Source: Actinomycetaceae bacterium
GTDB lineage: Bacteria; Actinomycetota; Actinomycetes; Actinomycetales; Actinomycetaceae
Direction of reading: 5' to 3'
Length of the DNA: 33,614 nt
NCBI GenBank assembly: GCA_028724265.1
Contig: JAQYDG010000002.1
Location: 1-33,614, forward strand
Positions 16,196-24,670 of the stretch are shown one piece after another; position 1 is the stretch's first letter, and every line of letters starts with the position of its first letter. The position numbers and the translations under genes were made by a program. The notes under the pieces were generated by a model that saw only the letters and a program-made list of their open reading frames with translations, was not told the origin of the DNA and did not search any database.

Positions 16196-17869
16196 TCAAT
16201 TCTGAACGGGTAGCCGATGGAGAATAAAAGGCGGATCGCCCGCAGGTTCATCCCCTTTTCCATTTTGCTTTCCATTTTGTTTTCCGAACTCCTCTTCATG
16301 CTTTTGCCCATCCGCCTGTTCATGCACGTCTTCCTCCGCCCTCCGCGGCTGATCCGGCGGATACTGTGCCAAATCCACGCTGCTCAGCTGCATGTGGGTG
16401 AGTGCGGGGAAAAGCCGCACATTGCCAGCCTCTCCATCTGGGATAATGTCCCATTTTTGCCTGTTGTATGCACCGCTTCCGTCTTCGCGTGCCCCAGCTG
16501 CGGGAGCGGGATCGCACAGGCGTGCGCGCGCACCGCGTTCATTGATGACGCCAAGGATCGTTTTCCTTCGATCTAATGTGAGGCGCCCACCACTTGCGGT
16601 ATCGGTCAGCGTGAAATATCCGTCCTCCGTCAGCGCAATGCGCCACGGACCAGACCCTAACTGGGATAGAGCTTCGCAGGCGAAAAGCCCCTGCAACGTA
16701 TCCCCATCTCGTCTCCATCTGCGCAGACTCAGCGAAGCTGTTCGATCGGCGAATTCTGCCTGCGCACTACCCCAGGTGTTCCACTCTCGTCCACCGCCAG
16801 CAGCAATATGAGCCACATATGCCAGCGCAACGCGCATTTCATCGAGCGCCGATCGGTCTGTCTGGCAGCTCGCCTCGTCAGGCCACAGCGACACCTTGAT
16901 TCCTTCGAGCTGTGACGAGTCCCGAAACACCACTGGGCTACCCAACGGAGAAATCTCGCTGACACCCGTGCCTTCGCCCACAATTCCGCCATCCTCGATC
17001 GGCCCCGCGTCAAAGGCGTGTAAATCCCAATTCTCTCCAGAATAGAGTTCAGAAGTGCGAATTCCATAAAAGGGAACTGAACGAGAATGATACAGATACT
17101 GCGGAGAATTCATCACCGTATATCCGCGATCCACTAATGTTTGCGCATCGATGCCACGGCGTAACCAGTATTCAATCACTACGTCTTGATCTAGATGAAC
17201 AACATTCGTTTCCCTCAACCCGTCGTTCCAAATACGGAGCGTACGCCCCTTTGATTTCACAAACTCATTAATTCTGTTGATAAAAGCAATAAATGCATCA
17301 TGGCCGGTCGCATCAATACCGTACATCTGCTGCGCGAAGGCATCAATGTGTGGGTAATCAGAAAAAGTAGCACGATAATCAAATTCGTCTGCACCCATGT
17401 GCCAGTATTTGCCTGGGAAAATCTCTAAATACTCATTAATAATATTTTCATAAAAATGTACGGCGTCGTCACGAACGAAATCGAGGCGCTCGACGTCCTT
17501 TTCGCCATGCGCATTCGTAATGGCGAATTCCGGGAAAGCAGAGAGCCAAATACCCATATGCGCTGGAGCGTTAATTTCAGGAATGACTTCAATTCCACGC
17601 GCTGACGCCCATGCTGTGATTTCTTGGGCTTCTTCAATCGTATAATACGGCCACGACGGAAAAGACTCCACCCGTGGTAGTGCAACTTTGCATTCCCACA
17701 ACAGCTGGGTGTAACCGAGCTCGCCCATCACGTCAAGCAGCCTCTTCATCCAGTCGATCGGGTATTTCACTGTGGCAGCGCACAGCGTAAAACCTAACTG
17801 CTTTTGTCCACCGGTCCGACGAGCGCCAGGTGTCCATCTCTTCTCGTAGTCATCATTGCGTTGAGCCAT
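16196..17869 (-). CDS. Intracellular GH20 beta-N-acetylhexosaminidase
   Basis: A 557-residue GH20 enzyme without a signal peptide or TM segment. The catalytic pair is Asp161-Glu162 in WHMGADEFD, preceded by the barrel motifs EVIPEINAPAHMG and followed by RIWNDGL and VVIEYW. GH20 enzymes remove terminal GlcNAc or GalNAc by substrate-assisted catalysis; being cytoplasmic, this one should act on imported small glycans. I chose ATG 17869, with GGGAGG 10 bases upstream, rather than the longer frame from 17896. The C-terminus carries a low-complexity Lys/Glu/Gln/Asn tail (KQNGKQNGK), not part of the fold. The sugar permeases lie upstream on the same strand, 520 bp away. Confidence 0.85.
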   Translation of the reverse strand: MAQRNDDYEKRWTPGARRTGGQKQLGFTLCAATVKYPIDWMKRLLDVMGELGYTQLLWECKVALPRVESFPSWPYYTIEEAQEITAWASARGIEVIPEINAPAHMGIWLSAFPEFAITNAHGEKDVERLDFVRDDAVHFYENIINEYLEIFPGKYWHMGADEFDYRATFSDYPHIDAFAQQMYGIDATGHDAFIAFINRINEFVKSKGRTLRIWNDGLRETNVVHLDQDVVIEYWLRRGIDAQTLVDRGYTVMNSPQYLYHSRSVPFYGIRTSELYSGENWDLHAFDAGPIEDGGIVGEGTGVSEISPLGSPVVFRDSSQLEGIKVSLWPDEASCQTDRSALDEMRVALAYVAHIAAGGGREWNTWGSAQAEFADRTASLSLRRWRRDGDTLQGLFACEALSQLGSGPWRIALTEDGYFTLTDTASGGRLTLDRRKTILGVINERGARARLCDPAPAAGAREDGSGAYNRQKWDIIPDGEAGNVRLFPALTHMQLSSVDLAQYPPDQPRRAEEDVHEQADGQKHEEEFGKQNGKQNGKGDEPAGDPPFILHRLPVQN

Positions 17870-17954
17870 TGGTTGCAATCCTCCCTCAGAGCACACATAT
17901 GTCGATATCCAGTAAACTAGCCCGACTATTCATCCCAAGATAACCCTGCGGCGC

Positions 17955-18006
17955 ATAAGAGATACCCACGCATCACATGTGCATATGAGATATGAGGTAC
18001 CCACGC
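17955..18006. promoter_or_regulatory. Paired 17-bp direct repeats upstream of the GH20 gene
   Basis: ATAAGAGATACCCACGC (17955-17971) and ATATGAGGTACCCACGC (17990-18006) match at 15 of 17 positions and are 35 bp apart, about 85-135 bp before the GH20 start. The 8-mer TACCCACG recurs at 21894-21901 in the leader of the sugar-binding protein gene. This is a candidate binding site for a regulator of the glycan genes. Confidence 0.4.
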
Positions 18007-18149
18007 GCGCGCATATAAGAGGCACATTCGATGCACCACCATCACGAGCGACCGAGGCCAAGCATGCGTCACGTTCAAGGCAAAGCGCATGCGGCGATGC
18101 AAAGAACAGAGAAAACACACAGGGTAAGACACACCGAGCGAGCTAGGAG

Positions 18150-18190
18150 CATTCGGGCGAGCCAGGAACGTACCCCGACTCGCCCGAATG
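18150..18190 (-). terminator. 12-bp perfect stem-loop between permease and GH20 genes
   Basis: CATTCGGGCGAG (18150-18161) pairs perfectly with CTCGCCCGAATG (18179-18190) around a 17-base loop. It lies downstream of the permease operon on the minus strand. There is no U-run, so it may be a stem that terminates or protects the transporter mRNA. Confidence 0.45.
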
Positions 18191-18207
18191 GCCACATCCG
18201 CCACAGC

Positions 18208-18309
18208 GATGAGAACTTTCCGAAATTCAGAACTCTTTCTGGAACTCAGAACTCTATCCAGAATTCAGAACGACTCTCTGCGATTCGGAGCTCCCCTCAT
18301 CAGAACTCT
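18208..18309. repeat. Degenerate ~19-bp tandem repeats
   Basis: The unit TTCAGAACTCT recurs with small changes at 18226, 18245, 18264, 18284 and 18299, with a weaker unit near 18208. Three steps are 19-20 bp. It sits in the 522-bp non-coding gap 17870-18391, just after the stop of the last permease gene. No gene was seen in this gap. Confidence 0.5.
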
Positions 18310-18391
18310 CTTCAGCGCTATTCGATATCCCTCGCCAGCGCAGACGTGCTTCTTATCCCTTGAACTTTGCCCTTTAGCTTTTCTTTAGCTT

Positions 18392-19297
18392 TTACTCCTT
18401 CACTGAGCCAGCTGCTAAACCGGACTGCCAGTAACGCTGCAATCCGAGGAACAACACAATAAGCGGAATGACGCCGAGCAATGCGCCGAGAAGAACTGGG
18501 CCATAGTCTCGCAAATTCTGACTCAGAGCTCCATACAAGCCTAGCGTGACCGGCTGCAATTCATTCGACGATACCATCATCAACGGAAGGAGGAAGTTGT
18601 TCCATGTGGCCACAAAAATGAAGAGGAAAATGGTGACCATTGCAGGTGCCAGAATCCGCATCACAATTGTGAAGAACACTCGCGCTTCCGAAGCCCCGTC
18701 AATTCGCGCGGCGTCCAGGAGTTCTGAGGGTACTGACGACTGAGCATATACCCTGCCGAGGAACACCCCGAAGGGCGAAACCATGCACGGAATGATAATA
18801 GAAATCATCGTGTCGGTCAGCCCCAATTTCGAGAAGACCACGTACATCGGGATCGTCAGCAGTGCCGCTGGCATCAGCAGCCCCGCCATAATCAAGCCAT
18901 ACACCACATTCTTACCGCGGAAGTTGAACTTCGCGAGGGCATACCCAGCCATCGTTGCAATCAGGGTTCCCACAACCGCTGCAGTGCCAGCATAGAACAG
19001 AGAATTACCAACCCAGCGCCAGAACTGATTTTGACTCAAGCCCAAGAGCTTTGAATAGTTGGCCGCAATTGCATCAGGCAGCTCGGACAGACTGCTGGCA
19101 AACCAGAGCCCATTACTAGACACCATCTCCGCGTTGGTCTTCGTGGAGGAAATGACCAGCCAGTAAATGGGGAACAAGAAATACACGAGGACGATCACAA
19201 GCACGACCGTCGTCAAAACCTTCGCTAGTTTGCTCGGCGCAAAGGATCGAGGCGGCTCATACGTAAAAGACTCTGCTTCTTTCTTCTTGCCAAACAC
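18392..19297 (-). CDS. Sugar ABC transporter permease (MalG type)
   Basis: A 301-residue permease with six TM segments. The cytoplasmic EAA loop (ELLDAARIDGASEARVFFTIVMRILAP) docks the ATPase. It starts with GTG 19297, whose first base is the last base of the preceding permease stop (TAGTG), so the two are translationally coupled. It belongs to the CUT1 carbohydrate class, forming the inner-membrane channel with the MalF-type partner and the lipoprotein at 20478. No ATPase gene is present; CUT1 systems in actinobacteria often share an MsiK-type ATPase encoded elsewhere. Confidence 0.92.
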   Translation of the reverse strand: MFGKKKEAESFTYEPPRSFAPSKLAKVLTTVVLVIVLVYFLFPIYWLVISSTKTNAEMVSSNGLWFASSLSELPDAIAANYSKLLGLSQNQFWRWVGNSLFYAGTAAVVGTLIATMAGYALAKFNFRGKNVVYGLIMAGLLMPAALLTIPMYVVFSKLGLTDTMISIIIPCMVSPFGVFLGRVYAQSSVPSELLDAARIDGASEARVFFTIVMRILAPAMVTIFLFIFVATWNNFLLPLMMVSSNELQPVTLGLYGALSQNLRDYGPVLLGALLGVIPLIVLFLGLQRYWQSGLAAGSVKE

Positions 19298-20313
19298 TAT
19301 TTGTTCACCTTCCTATCGGCCAGAGCGTAGAGGGAAGCAAGAATGCCGGCGATCAGCGCCATCACAATCGCAATAGCAGAAGCCGGCCCATCGCCCTTCG
19401 GGAAGTTTGGCATCGTTTCCATCATGGTGTTATAGGCCATCATCATGGGGGTGTAGTCCTTCGCAATCCAACTTTGTGACGTCGACACCACCTGTGGCTC
19501 GTTGAACAACTGAATTGTTCCCACAATGGAAAGCAGCACCGTCAGCAGCACAGCACCACGCATCATCGGGATCTTAATTCTCGTTGCGACCTGAAAACCG
19601 GTTGCACCGTCCAGGCGAGCCGCCTCGTAAAGCTCGGTAGGAATAGATTGGAGTGCGGCCAGGAAGATCAGCATGTTGTAGCCGGTAAACGTCCATGTGG
19701 TCATGTTTGCCATGGACGCAAGGATTACGTTCTTACTGAGGAAATCGACGTTCACTCCGATTGCTGCGAGTCCTTTCACGATCGGAGAAAGCTCAGGAGA
19801 ATACAGATAGAGCCAGACCATCGCCGCAACGATCCCGGGGATCGCGTAGGGCAGAAAGTACCCGAGGCGGAAGACGGTGACGCGCTTAATGAGGAACGAG
19901 TCCAGGAGAAGCGCCAGCAGCAATGCGAGACCGATCATAATCGGAACCTGCACCAGAGTATAGAGAACGACCCTTCCCATTCCCTGCCAGAAACCGGCAT
20001 GCGTGATGACGTTGACGTAATTCTCGAAGCCAACGAACACATTCTTTTTCTCGCCGCCGCCGAAGGCACCGCCTCCAGAAGCCTTATTCTGGAAAAAACT
20101 GTAATAGATCGAAATAAAAATCGGAATAAAGAAAATCAGTAGATAACCCAGCGCAAACGGCGCCATAAATGCCCAGCCCGTACGCGATTCAGCCCGGCGT
20201 ATATCGTGGCGCTGCTTCACACGAGCCGCCTTGCGATCCGCTCTGTCACGCTGTTTGGGTTGAGCATGCTTGTGTTGAGCCGGGGAAATCGTAGCCTTTT
20301 CGGTATTTTTCAT
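19297..20313 (-). CDS. Sugar ABC transporter permease (MalF type)
   Basis: A 338-residue permease with a basic, Gln-rich cytoplasmic N-terminus, TM1 at about 48-72, a periplasmic-side loop rich in Gly (KASGGGAFGGGEKKN), then five more TM segments. The EAA loop reads ELYEAARLDGATGFQVATRIKIPMM. It pairs with the MalG-type permease, with which it shares one base, and with the substrate-binding lipoprotein. Context (LnpA, GH20) suggests galacto-N-biose, lacto-N-biose or a related disaccharide as cargo; that assignment is inference. Confidence 0.92.
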   Translation of the reverse strand: MKNTEKATISPAQHKHAQPKQRDRADRKAARVKQRHDIRRAESRTGWAFMAPFALGYLLIFFIPIFISIYYSFFQNKASGGGAFGGGEKKNVFVGFENYVNVITHAGFWQGMGRVVLYTLVQVPIMIGLALLLALLLDSFLIKRVTVFRLGYFLPYAIPGIVAAMVWLYLYSPELSPIVKGLAAIGVNVDFLSKNVILASMANMTTWTFTGYNMLIFLAALQSIPTELYEAARLDGATGFQVATRIKIPMMRGAVLLTVLLSIVGTIQLFNEPQVVSTSQSWIAKDYTPMMMAYNTMMETMPNFPKGDGPASAIAIVMALIAGILASLYALADRKVNK

Positions 20314-20378
20314 CGTTCCTGCTTCACACCCCCTGATCGGTGCATCTGGTGTCCAGTTGTGTCTCGTACTGTAAAAAA

Positions 20379-20420
20379 TCGGGGTACCCCATCACCGATG
20401 GTTGGAACGAGGTACCCCGA
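20379..20420 (-). terminator. Intrinsic terminator between binding protein and permease genes
   Basis: TCGGGGTACC (20379-20388) pairs perfectly with GGTACCCCGA (20411-20420). On the minus-strand transcript the stem is followed directly by a run of six U (plus-strand A run at 20373-20378). It lies 58 bp past the binding-protein stop and 66 bp before the MalF-type permease start, so partial read-through would give more binding protein than permease. Confidence 0.75.
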
Positions 20421-20477
20421 GACGCAATCGCAATAGCGTTAGAACATCGTCAACAAATCACTGAACAATCAACAACG

Positions 20478-21803
20478 CTACTTGACTTGCAAACCAGCGT
20501 CCTTGAGGGCGCTCACCGAAGCCGTCTTTGCATCAGGCAAGATGTCGGCAACTTTCCCGGCACCTCTACCCGGAGCATCTGCACTTTCAGTAATCTTCGC
20601 AACAACAGAGGACCAACCTGGAATGTAGGTGAATTCTGCCATTGCCTCATTCGCAGTGGCGAGCTCAGCGAACACATCCTGCCCGCCGTAGAACTTCTTC
20701 TGGCTATCGGGTGTCGCTGTCTTGTTGACGGAGGCAACCACGAGCCCCTGCGTTGCGAGGTCATCAACCTGAGAGTTGAACCAATCGTTGAACTGCATCG
20801 CCTGATCGACGTACTTGCAGCCCTTCACCACGGACACAGCGGAACCGCCATCTGGACCGGTCTTTGCTCCGTCACCCAGATCAGGCAGCTGAGCAACCGC
20901 CCACTGCCCCACGTTTGCACTGCCCTCCATGTCGTTGGCCAGCAGCGGCACCTCCCATGCTGCACCGATCGTGCCGATCAGCGTCTGATCGTTCAACGCG
21001 GCCTTGAAGGAGTCATCCCAGCGAGGAAGAGTCTTCACAGCCTTCTTGTCCAGCAGGTTCTGCCAGAAATCTGCAACGGCTGTGGTGCCTTTACCTTGTG
21101 TATCAACCGACCACTGATCGCCATCGATGGTGTACCACTGATCGCCAGCAGCAGCGGCCATTGCCGAGAGCAGGTTTGGCATTTCGTCAGGTTCGTACGC
21201 AGCGATGTACTTGCCTTGAGCAGCAGCTTTTTCAGCTGTCGCCTGGAACTCGCTGACGTTCGTCGGAACTTTCAAGCCCAGCTTGTCGAACTCGGCCTTG
21301 TTGTAGAAATAGACCAGTGGGCCGCTGTCCTGCGGAATACCGAGGGTCTTTCCGTCCACCTGTACCTGGCTCCAAGGCCCTTTGGCAAAGTCCTTTTCGT
21401 ACTGTGCTGCTTGCTTCGTCACATCCTCAACCAAGTTGGAGACGTAAACCTCGGAAAGCTCACCATATCCAATCTGTGCTAAGCACGGAGCTTTACCTGC
21501 CGGCACATCTTTCATGAGTTTCTTAATAAGCTCCTGCGGCTTGCCAGGGAATTGCGTGGCCTTCACCTGGATATCCGGGTGATCCTTATTCCACTTGGCA
21601 ACGATATCGCTGACCTTAACCATTCCCTCTTTATCGGGCAGGCGATGCAAATATTCGATCGTTGCCACTTCGCCTTTTGCGCTCGTGTCCGCGCTCGCGC
21701 CACTATTGGATTTCTCTGCACTACCGCCAGAGCAAGCCCCTAATACCACTGACGCACACGCCAACACTGCAGCTGCCGCAACCGAGCGGCGCATCTTCTT
21801 CAT
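20478..21803 (-). CDS. Sugar-binding lipoprotein of the ABC importer
   Basis: A 441-residue extracellular solute-binding protein (CUT1 class) with a lipoprotein signal: MKKMRRS start, hydrophobic stretch, lipobox VLGAC with the lipidated Cys24, then a Ser/Gly/Ala-rich linker. The mature domain begins VATIEYLHRLPDKEGM and shows the WQNLLDKKAVKTLP and IGTIGAAWEVPLL segments usual in family 1 binding proteins. I chose ATG 21803, which has AGAGGAGA 6 bases upstream; the frame extends to 21875 without support. From context it is a candidate galacto-/lacto-N-biose receptor. A 17-bp palindrome lies 66 bp upstream and a terminator follows. Confidence 0.92.
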   Translation of the reverse strand: MKKMRRSVAAAAVLACASVVLGACSGGSAEKSNSGASADTSAKGEVATIEYLHRLPDKEGMVKVSDIVAKWNKDHPDIQVKATQFPGKPQELIKKLMKDVPAGKAPCLAQIGYGELSEVYVSNLVEDVTKQAAQYEKDFAKGPWSQVQVDGKTLGIPQDSGPLVYFYNKAEFDKLGLKVPTNVSEFQATAEKAAAQGKYIAAYEPDEMPNLLSAMAAAAGDQWYTIDGDQWSVDTQGKGTTAVADFWQNLLDKKAVKTLPRWDDSFKAALNDQTLIGTIGAAWEVPLLANDMEGSANVGQWAVAQLPDLGDGAKTGPDGGSAVSVVKGCKYVDQAMQFNDWFNSQVDDLATQGLVVASVNKTATPDSQKKFYGGQDVFAELATANEAMAEFTYIPGWSSVVAKITESADAPGRGAGKVADILPDAKTASVSALKDAGLQVK

Positions 21804-21868
21804 GTAGCATCTCCTCTTTGAATGTCTACTTCGTTTTGTGATCTCAAAGATCTGCAGACCGTCACTGA

Positions 21869-21885
21869 AACGCACGATGTGCGTT
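21869..21885. promoter_or_regulatory. Palindromic operator candidate upstream of the binding-protein gene
   Basis: AACGCAC-GAT-GTGCGTT has perfect 7-bp arms and a 3-bp spacer and lies 66 bp before the lipoprotein start. Size and symmetry suit a LacI- or ROK-type sugar repressor; none is encoded in this window. Confidence 0.45.
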
Positions 21886-21993
21886 CAGCAACCTACCCAC
21901 GTCTCCCAGAATACCCCAAGTAAACTCTCCATTTCCTCTTTTGGTCCCACGCTGCACGCAGGCTTGTTATAGCACCGAATTGAGCGTGCGGAG

Positions 21994-24300
21994 TCAGCCG
22001 AGCGGAACCCATGTGAGCCCGTTTGGGGCAACCGTCACATTCAGCTCCGTATCGAAATGACGCAGCTGAACCGTCAGCTCCTGATCAGAGCTGTTTGCAG
22101 CGAGCACAAGGTTGGCTGAAGGATAATAGGCCGTTTCCACCCTGGCATCAGAGCTTACCCACGTATCAGACCACTGGTTTTCGTTCCCGCTTGCCCAATA
22201 GATTGCGCGGTGCAGAAGCCTCGAATTCTCCGGCGAATATACCAGGCCTGAGGCATACACTGATCGGCCTTTGCCAAACTGGTGTGCTGCTAACGTCACG
22301 CCAGAACGTTCCCGCGCTAATTCCTGCGTATGCACACCCGTAGAGTAGATACCCGCAACCGTCTCACCAGGATCGAAATCTGCCCCGAACCTCTGTTCCA
22401 GAACACGCGCAGCCGTGCCGGGCGAAATCTGGCCAGACAGTTCATCCACGTCTGCTGTCACGAAATGCCCTGGTGTAAGCGTCGGATAACGGTCTGTTGC
22501 CAAGCCCCAGCCTCGTTCTTGATCTACGCCCAACACGTCAGAGAGGGCAAATGTGGTTCCAGTGTGCAAGGCAGATGCCGTGTCCACGGCAGTGGGTTCT
22601 CCGACCCCGATAAAGCCGCCGCCGCGGGCAACAAATTCACGTACAGACTGCTGCAGGCGCTCATCGAGCCACGCGTCACCCCCGCTGAAAGCGCTACCGG
22701 CAGAACCGGCGTTGATCAGCACATCAATATCGGCGGGCACGCGCGGGGTAATGTCGTCAAAACTCAGGAATTGTACGTCAAAGGGCAAACCAGCCAGAGA
22801 TTCGATAACCCCCTGATATGCCCAGATTTCCTTAAACCACAACGCATGGGAAACCATATGGGTCTGCCACGTCCGCAGCTTGCCCCACGCATTCACAATC
22901 CCCACTCTGATCCGGGAGTTGATAGGCAGCTCTCCTGCGGGTTTATCGTGCAGGGATCGGAATTCATTGACGATTTCCTCCACCCGGTCGATAAAGTCGT
23001 GATGCGCAACCGCTAAGGAAAGATACCCGCCGTAGCCCATACGATCTAAGGGCTTACGAATAATGGCGCGCCGAGCCGTCATCCAGGAATTATTAGCTTC
23101 GCGCACCGGATCGCCGCCCTCGCGGAACACATCCGGGAAGAAATAGGGAAGAAAACGTCCTTCCGTGTAGCGCACTCCCGGAATATCAGAAATCATACGG
23201 CACGTGCAGGCATTACCGACCGAACCCACGACCGCGTCGAGACCGATGGATGGGAAATACTCCCCGTACGGTTCCGTCCCGATCCAGTTATCCCCCAAGA
23301 ACATCATGGCTTCTTTACCAGCAGTATGCGCTTTATCCACCAGCACCTTTGCTTTGCTGGCAACCTGACGGCTGGTGTAGTCGATCCAATCCTTATAATG
23401 CGCAGAAGGCGTGCGGAACGGCGAGTTGTAATACCCAGCATCAACAAAATCTTCTGGGGTCAGTTCATACCCATAAGCTGCGGCGAAATCCTCTAAAGCG
23501 GGTAGAGAAACAGCAGCAGAATAGCCAAACCAATCAGCGAATTTTTCACGCGCCTGATCGTCAAACACCAAGGTGAAATGGTAAAAGAACGTTGTAAAAC
23601 GGACAACATCGACTTCTGGGTGCTGCGCAAGCCACTGATCGAGGCCTTCTTGTACATGTTCCCAGGTTTGACGGTGAGCCGAATCATAGGGGCGGTCTTT
23701 ACTTTTCTCCGGATCATCCGCCCAATTATTGGTGAGGTAATTGTAGATTTGAGTGGAGTCCCAAATCTGGCGCGCAAGGAAATCCACGGTATACACATGG
23801 TAGAGCTGAGGCTTTTCAATAGTGACCAATGCAGAATGGGCATCGTGATCAACTGGCCCAGAATTGCGAACTTCGCGGTCTTTGTCGATAGATACCGGAA
23901 TTTCTTCAACCTTCCAGGCTTCGCTCGGCAGTGTTTCACCGGTGGTGCGATCGATCACCTGCCAATATTTCGCCACGTCGCACTCTAACTCCGGGGCGAT
24001 CTGCTGAGCGAAATAACCTTGCATCACGTCAATAGTGAGCGGAGCATCCTCCACGCACGTCACACGCTCACTCATCAGATACATATGGGGAGCTTGTTGC
24101 GGGTTCGCCATGTACCACGCATTATCGCCCCGCGCTGGGAAATATGTGGCATACACCTTTGTTGCAAGCTCCGAGACGATCTTCGGCAGGCTGGTTCCGT
24201 CAGAGTTTCGAACTGCGTCGGGCTGTAGCCGCTTCACTAGATCCCGAATCTCTTGTTCCATTCCCTCTTCAATTGGTAGCGTAAGGCGTCCCGCAGTCAT
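21994..24300 (-). CDS. lnpA: 1,3-beta-galactosyl-N-acetylhexosamine phosphorylase (GH112)
   Basis: A 768-residue cytoplasmic enzyme that phosphorolyses galacto-N-biose and lacto-N-biose I to galactose 1-phosphate plus GalNAc or GlcNAc. Strong family segments are MMFLGDNWIGTEPYG (which I take to carry the acid catalyst Asp), GLDAVVGSVGNACTCRMISDIPGVRYTEGRFLPYFFPD-type sequence just after it, and RKPLDRMGYGGYLSLA. A glutamine-amidotransferase-like domain follows (VDVLINAGSAGSAFSGGDAW-like). The length agrees with the Bifidobacterium enzyme (about 750). I chose ATG 24300 (GAGGGGG 5 bases upstream); the frame is open to 24390. The other pathway genes (lnpB, lnpC, lnpD) are not in the window. The binding-protein gene follows 190 bp downstream. 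Confidence 0.92.
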   Translation of the reverse strand: MTAGRLTLPIEEGMEQEIRDLVKRLQPDAVRNSDGTSLPKIVSELATKVYATYFPARGDNAWYMANPQQAPHMYLMSERVTCVEDAPLTIDVMQGYFAQQIAPELECDVAKYWQVIDRTTGETLPSEAWKVEEIPVSIDKDREVRNSGPVDHDAHSALVTIEKPQLYHVYTVDFLARQIWDSTQIYNYLTNNWADDPEKSKDRPYDSAHRQTWEHVQEGLDQWLAQHPEVDVVRFTTFFYHFTLVFDDQAREKFADWFGYSAAVSLPALEDFAAAYGYELTPEDFVDAGYYNSPFRTPSAHYKDWIDYTSRQVASKAKVLVDKAHTAGKEAMMFLGDNWIGTEPYGEYFPSIGLDAVVGSVGNACTCRMISDIPGVRYTEGRFLPYFFPDVFREGGDPVREANNSWMTARRAIIRKPLDRMGYGGYLSLAVAHHDFIDRVEEIVNEFRSLHDKPAGELPINSRIRVGIVNAWGKLRTWQTHMVSHALWFKEIWAYQGVIESLAGLPFDVQFLSFDDITPRVPADIDVLINAGSAGSAFSGGDAWLDERLQQSVREFVARGGGFIGVGEPTAVDTASALHTGTTFALSDVLGVDQERGWGLATDRYPTLTPGHFVTADVDELSGQISPGTAARVLEQRFGADFDPGETVAGIYSTGVHTQELARERSGVTLAAHQFGKGRSVYASGLVYSPENSRLLHRAIYWASGNENQWSDTWVSSDARVETAYYPSANLVLAANSSDQELTVQLRHFDTELNVTVAPNGLTWVPLG

Positions 24301-24370
24301 CTGTGCCCCCTCAGTAGTGCCATCATCGTAACCCATGTGCCGAATCCATCGAGACCTGCCACTACAAGAC

Positions 24371-24405
24371 CTGTTCTCCGTCAGCTCCATGGCTGATGAG
24401 AACAG
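24371..24405. other. Imperfect hairpin between BCCT gene and lnpA
   Basis: CTGTTCTC (24371-24378) pairs with GAGAACAG (24398-24405); inside it TCAGC pairs with GCTGA, with a small bulge. It lies 71 bp before the lnpA start and may be an lnpA operator or end the BCCT transcript. No U-run is seen. The rest of the 370-bp gap 24301-24670 has open frames on both strands but none with a start and ribosome binding site worth calling. Confidence 0.35.
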
Positions 24406-24670
24406 CTAGTGATGGCCTGTGCCGAACACAAGGCAACACAACGCACTGGCGGAGCTCGGAATACTCGAAAACACTCCAAGCCCGAGCAGTGCGCCGCGAC
24501 CACGTGTTCGCGGCATCGCCACGGTTTCTTGCGTTACCATAACGATGCCTATCGGCACATACAGTATCAAAGTACCAGCATTCTTTGACGAAGATCCACC
24601 CGAGGATGCGAACGCATCGTCACCGATTCCCGATAACGCAGATGAGGATTACTCGTCATCACGATACGTC

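Noticed and set aside
20340-21482. 380-codon plus-strand open frame
   Set aside because: It is antisense to the sugar-binding lipoprotein and crosses its terminator; the translation is Cys/His-rich and unlike a protein.
24391-24670. Open minus-strand frame with Ser/Gly-rich and hydrophobic segments downstream of the BCCT gene
   Set aside because: No start codon with a ribosome binding site; it could be an old remnant but cannot be supported.
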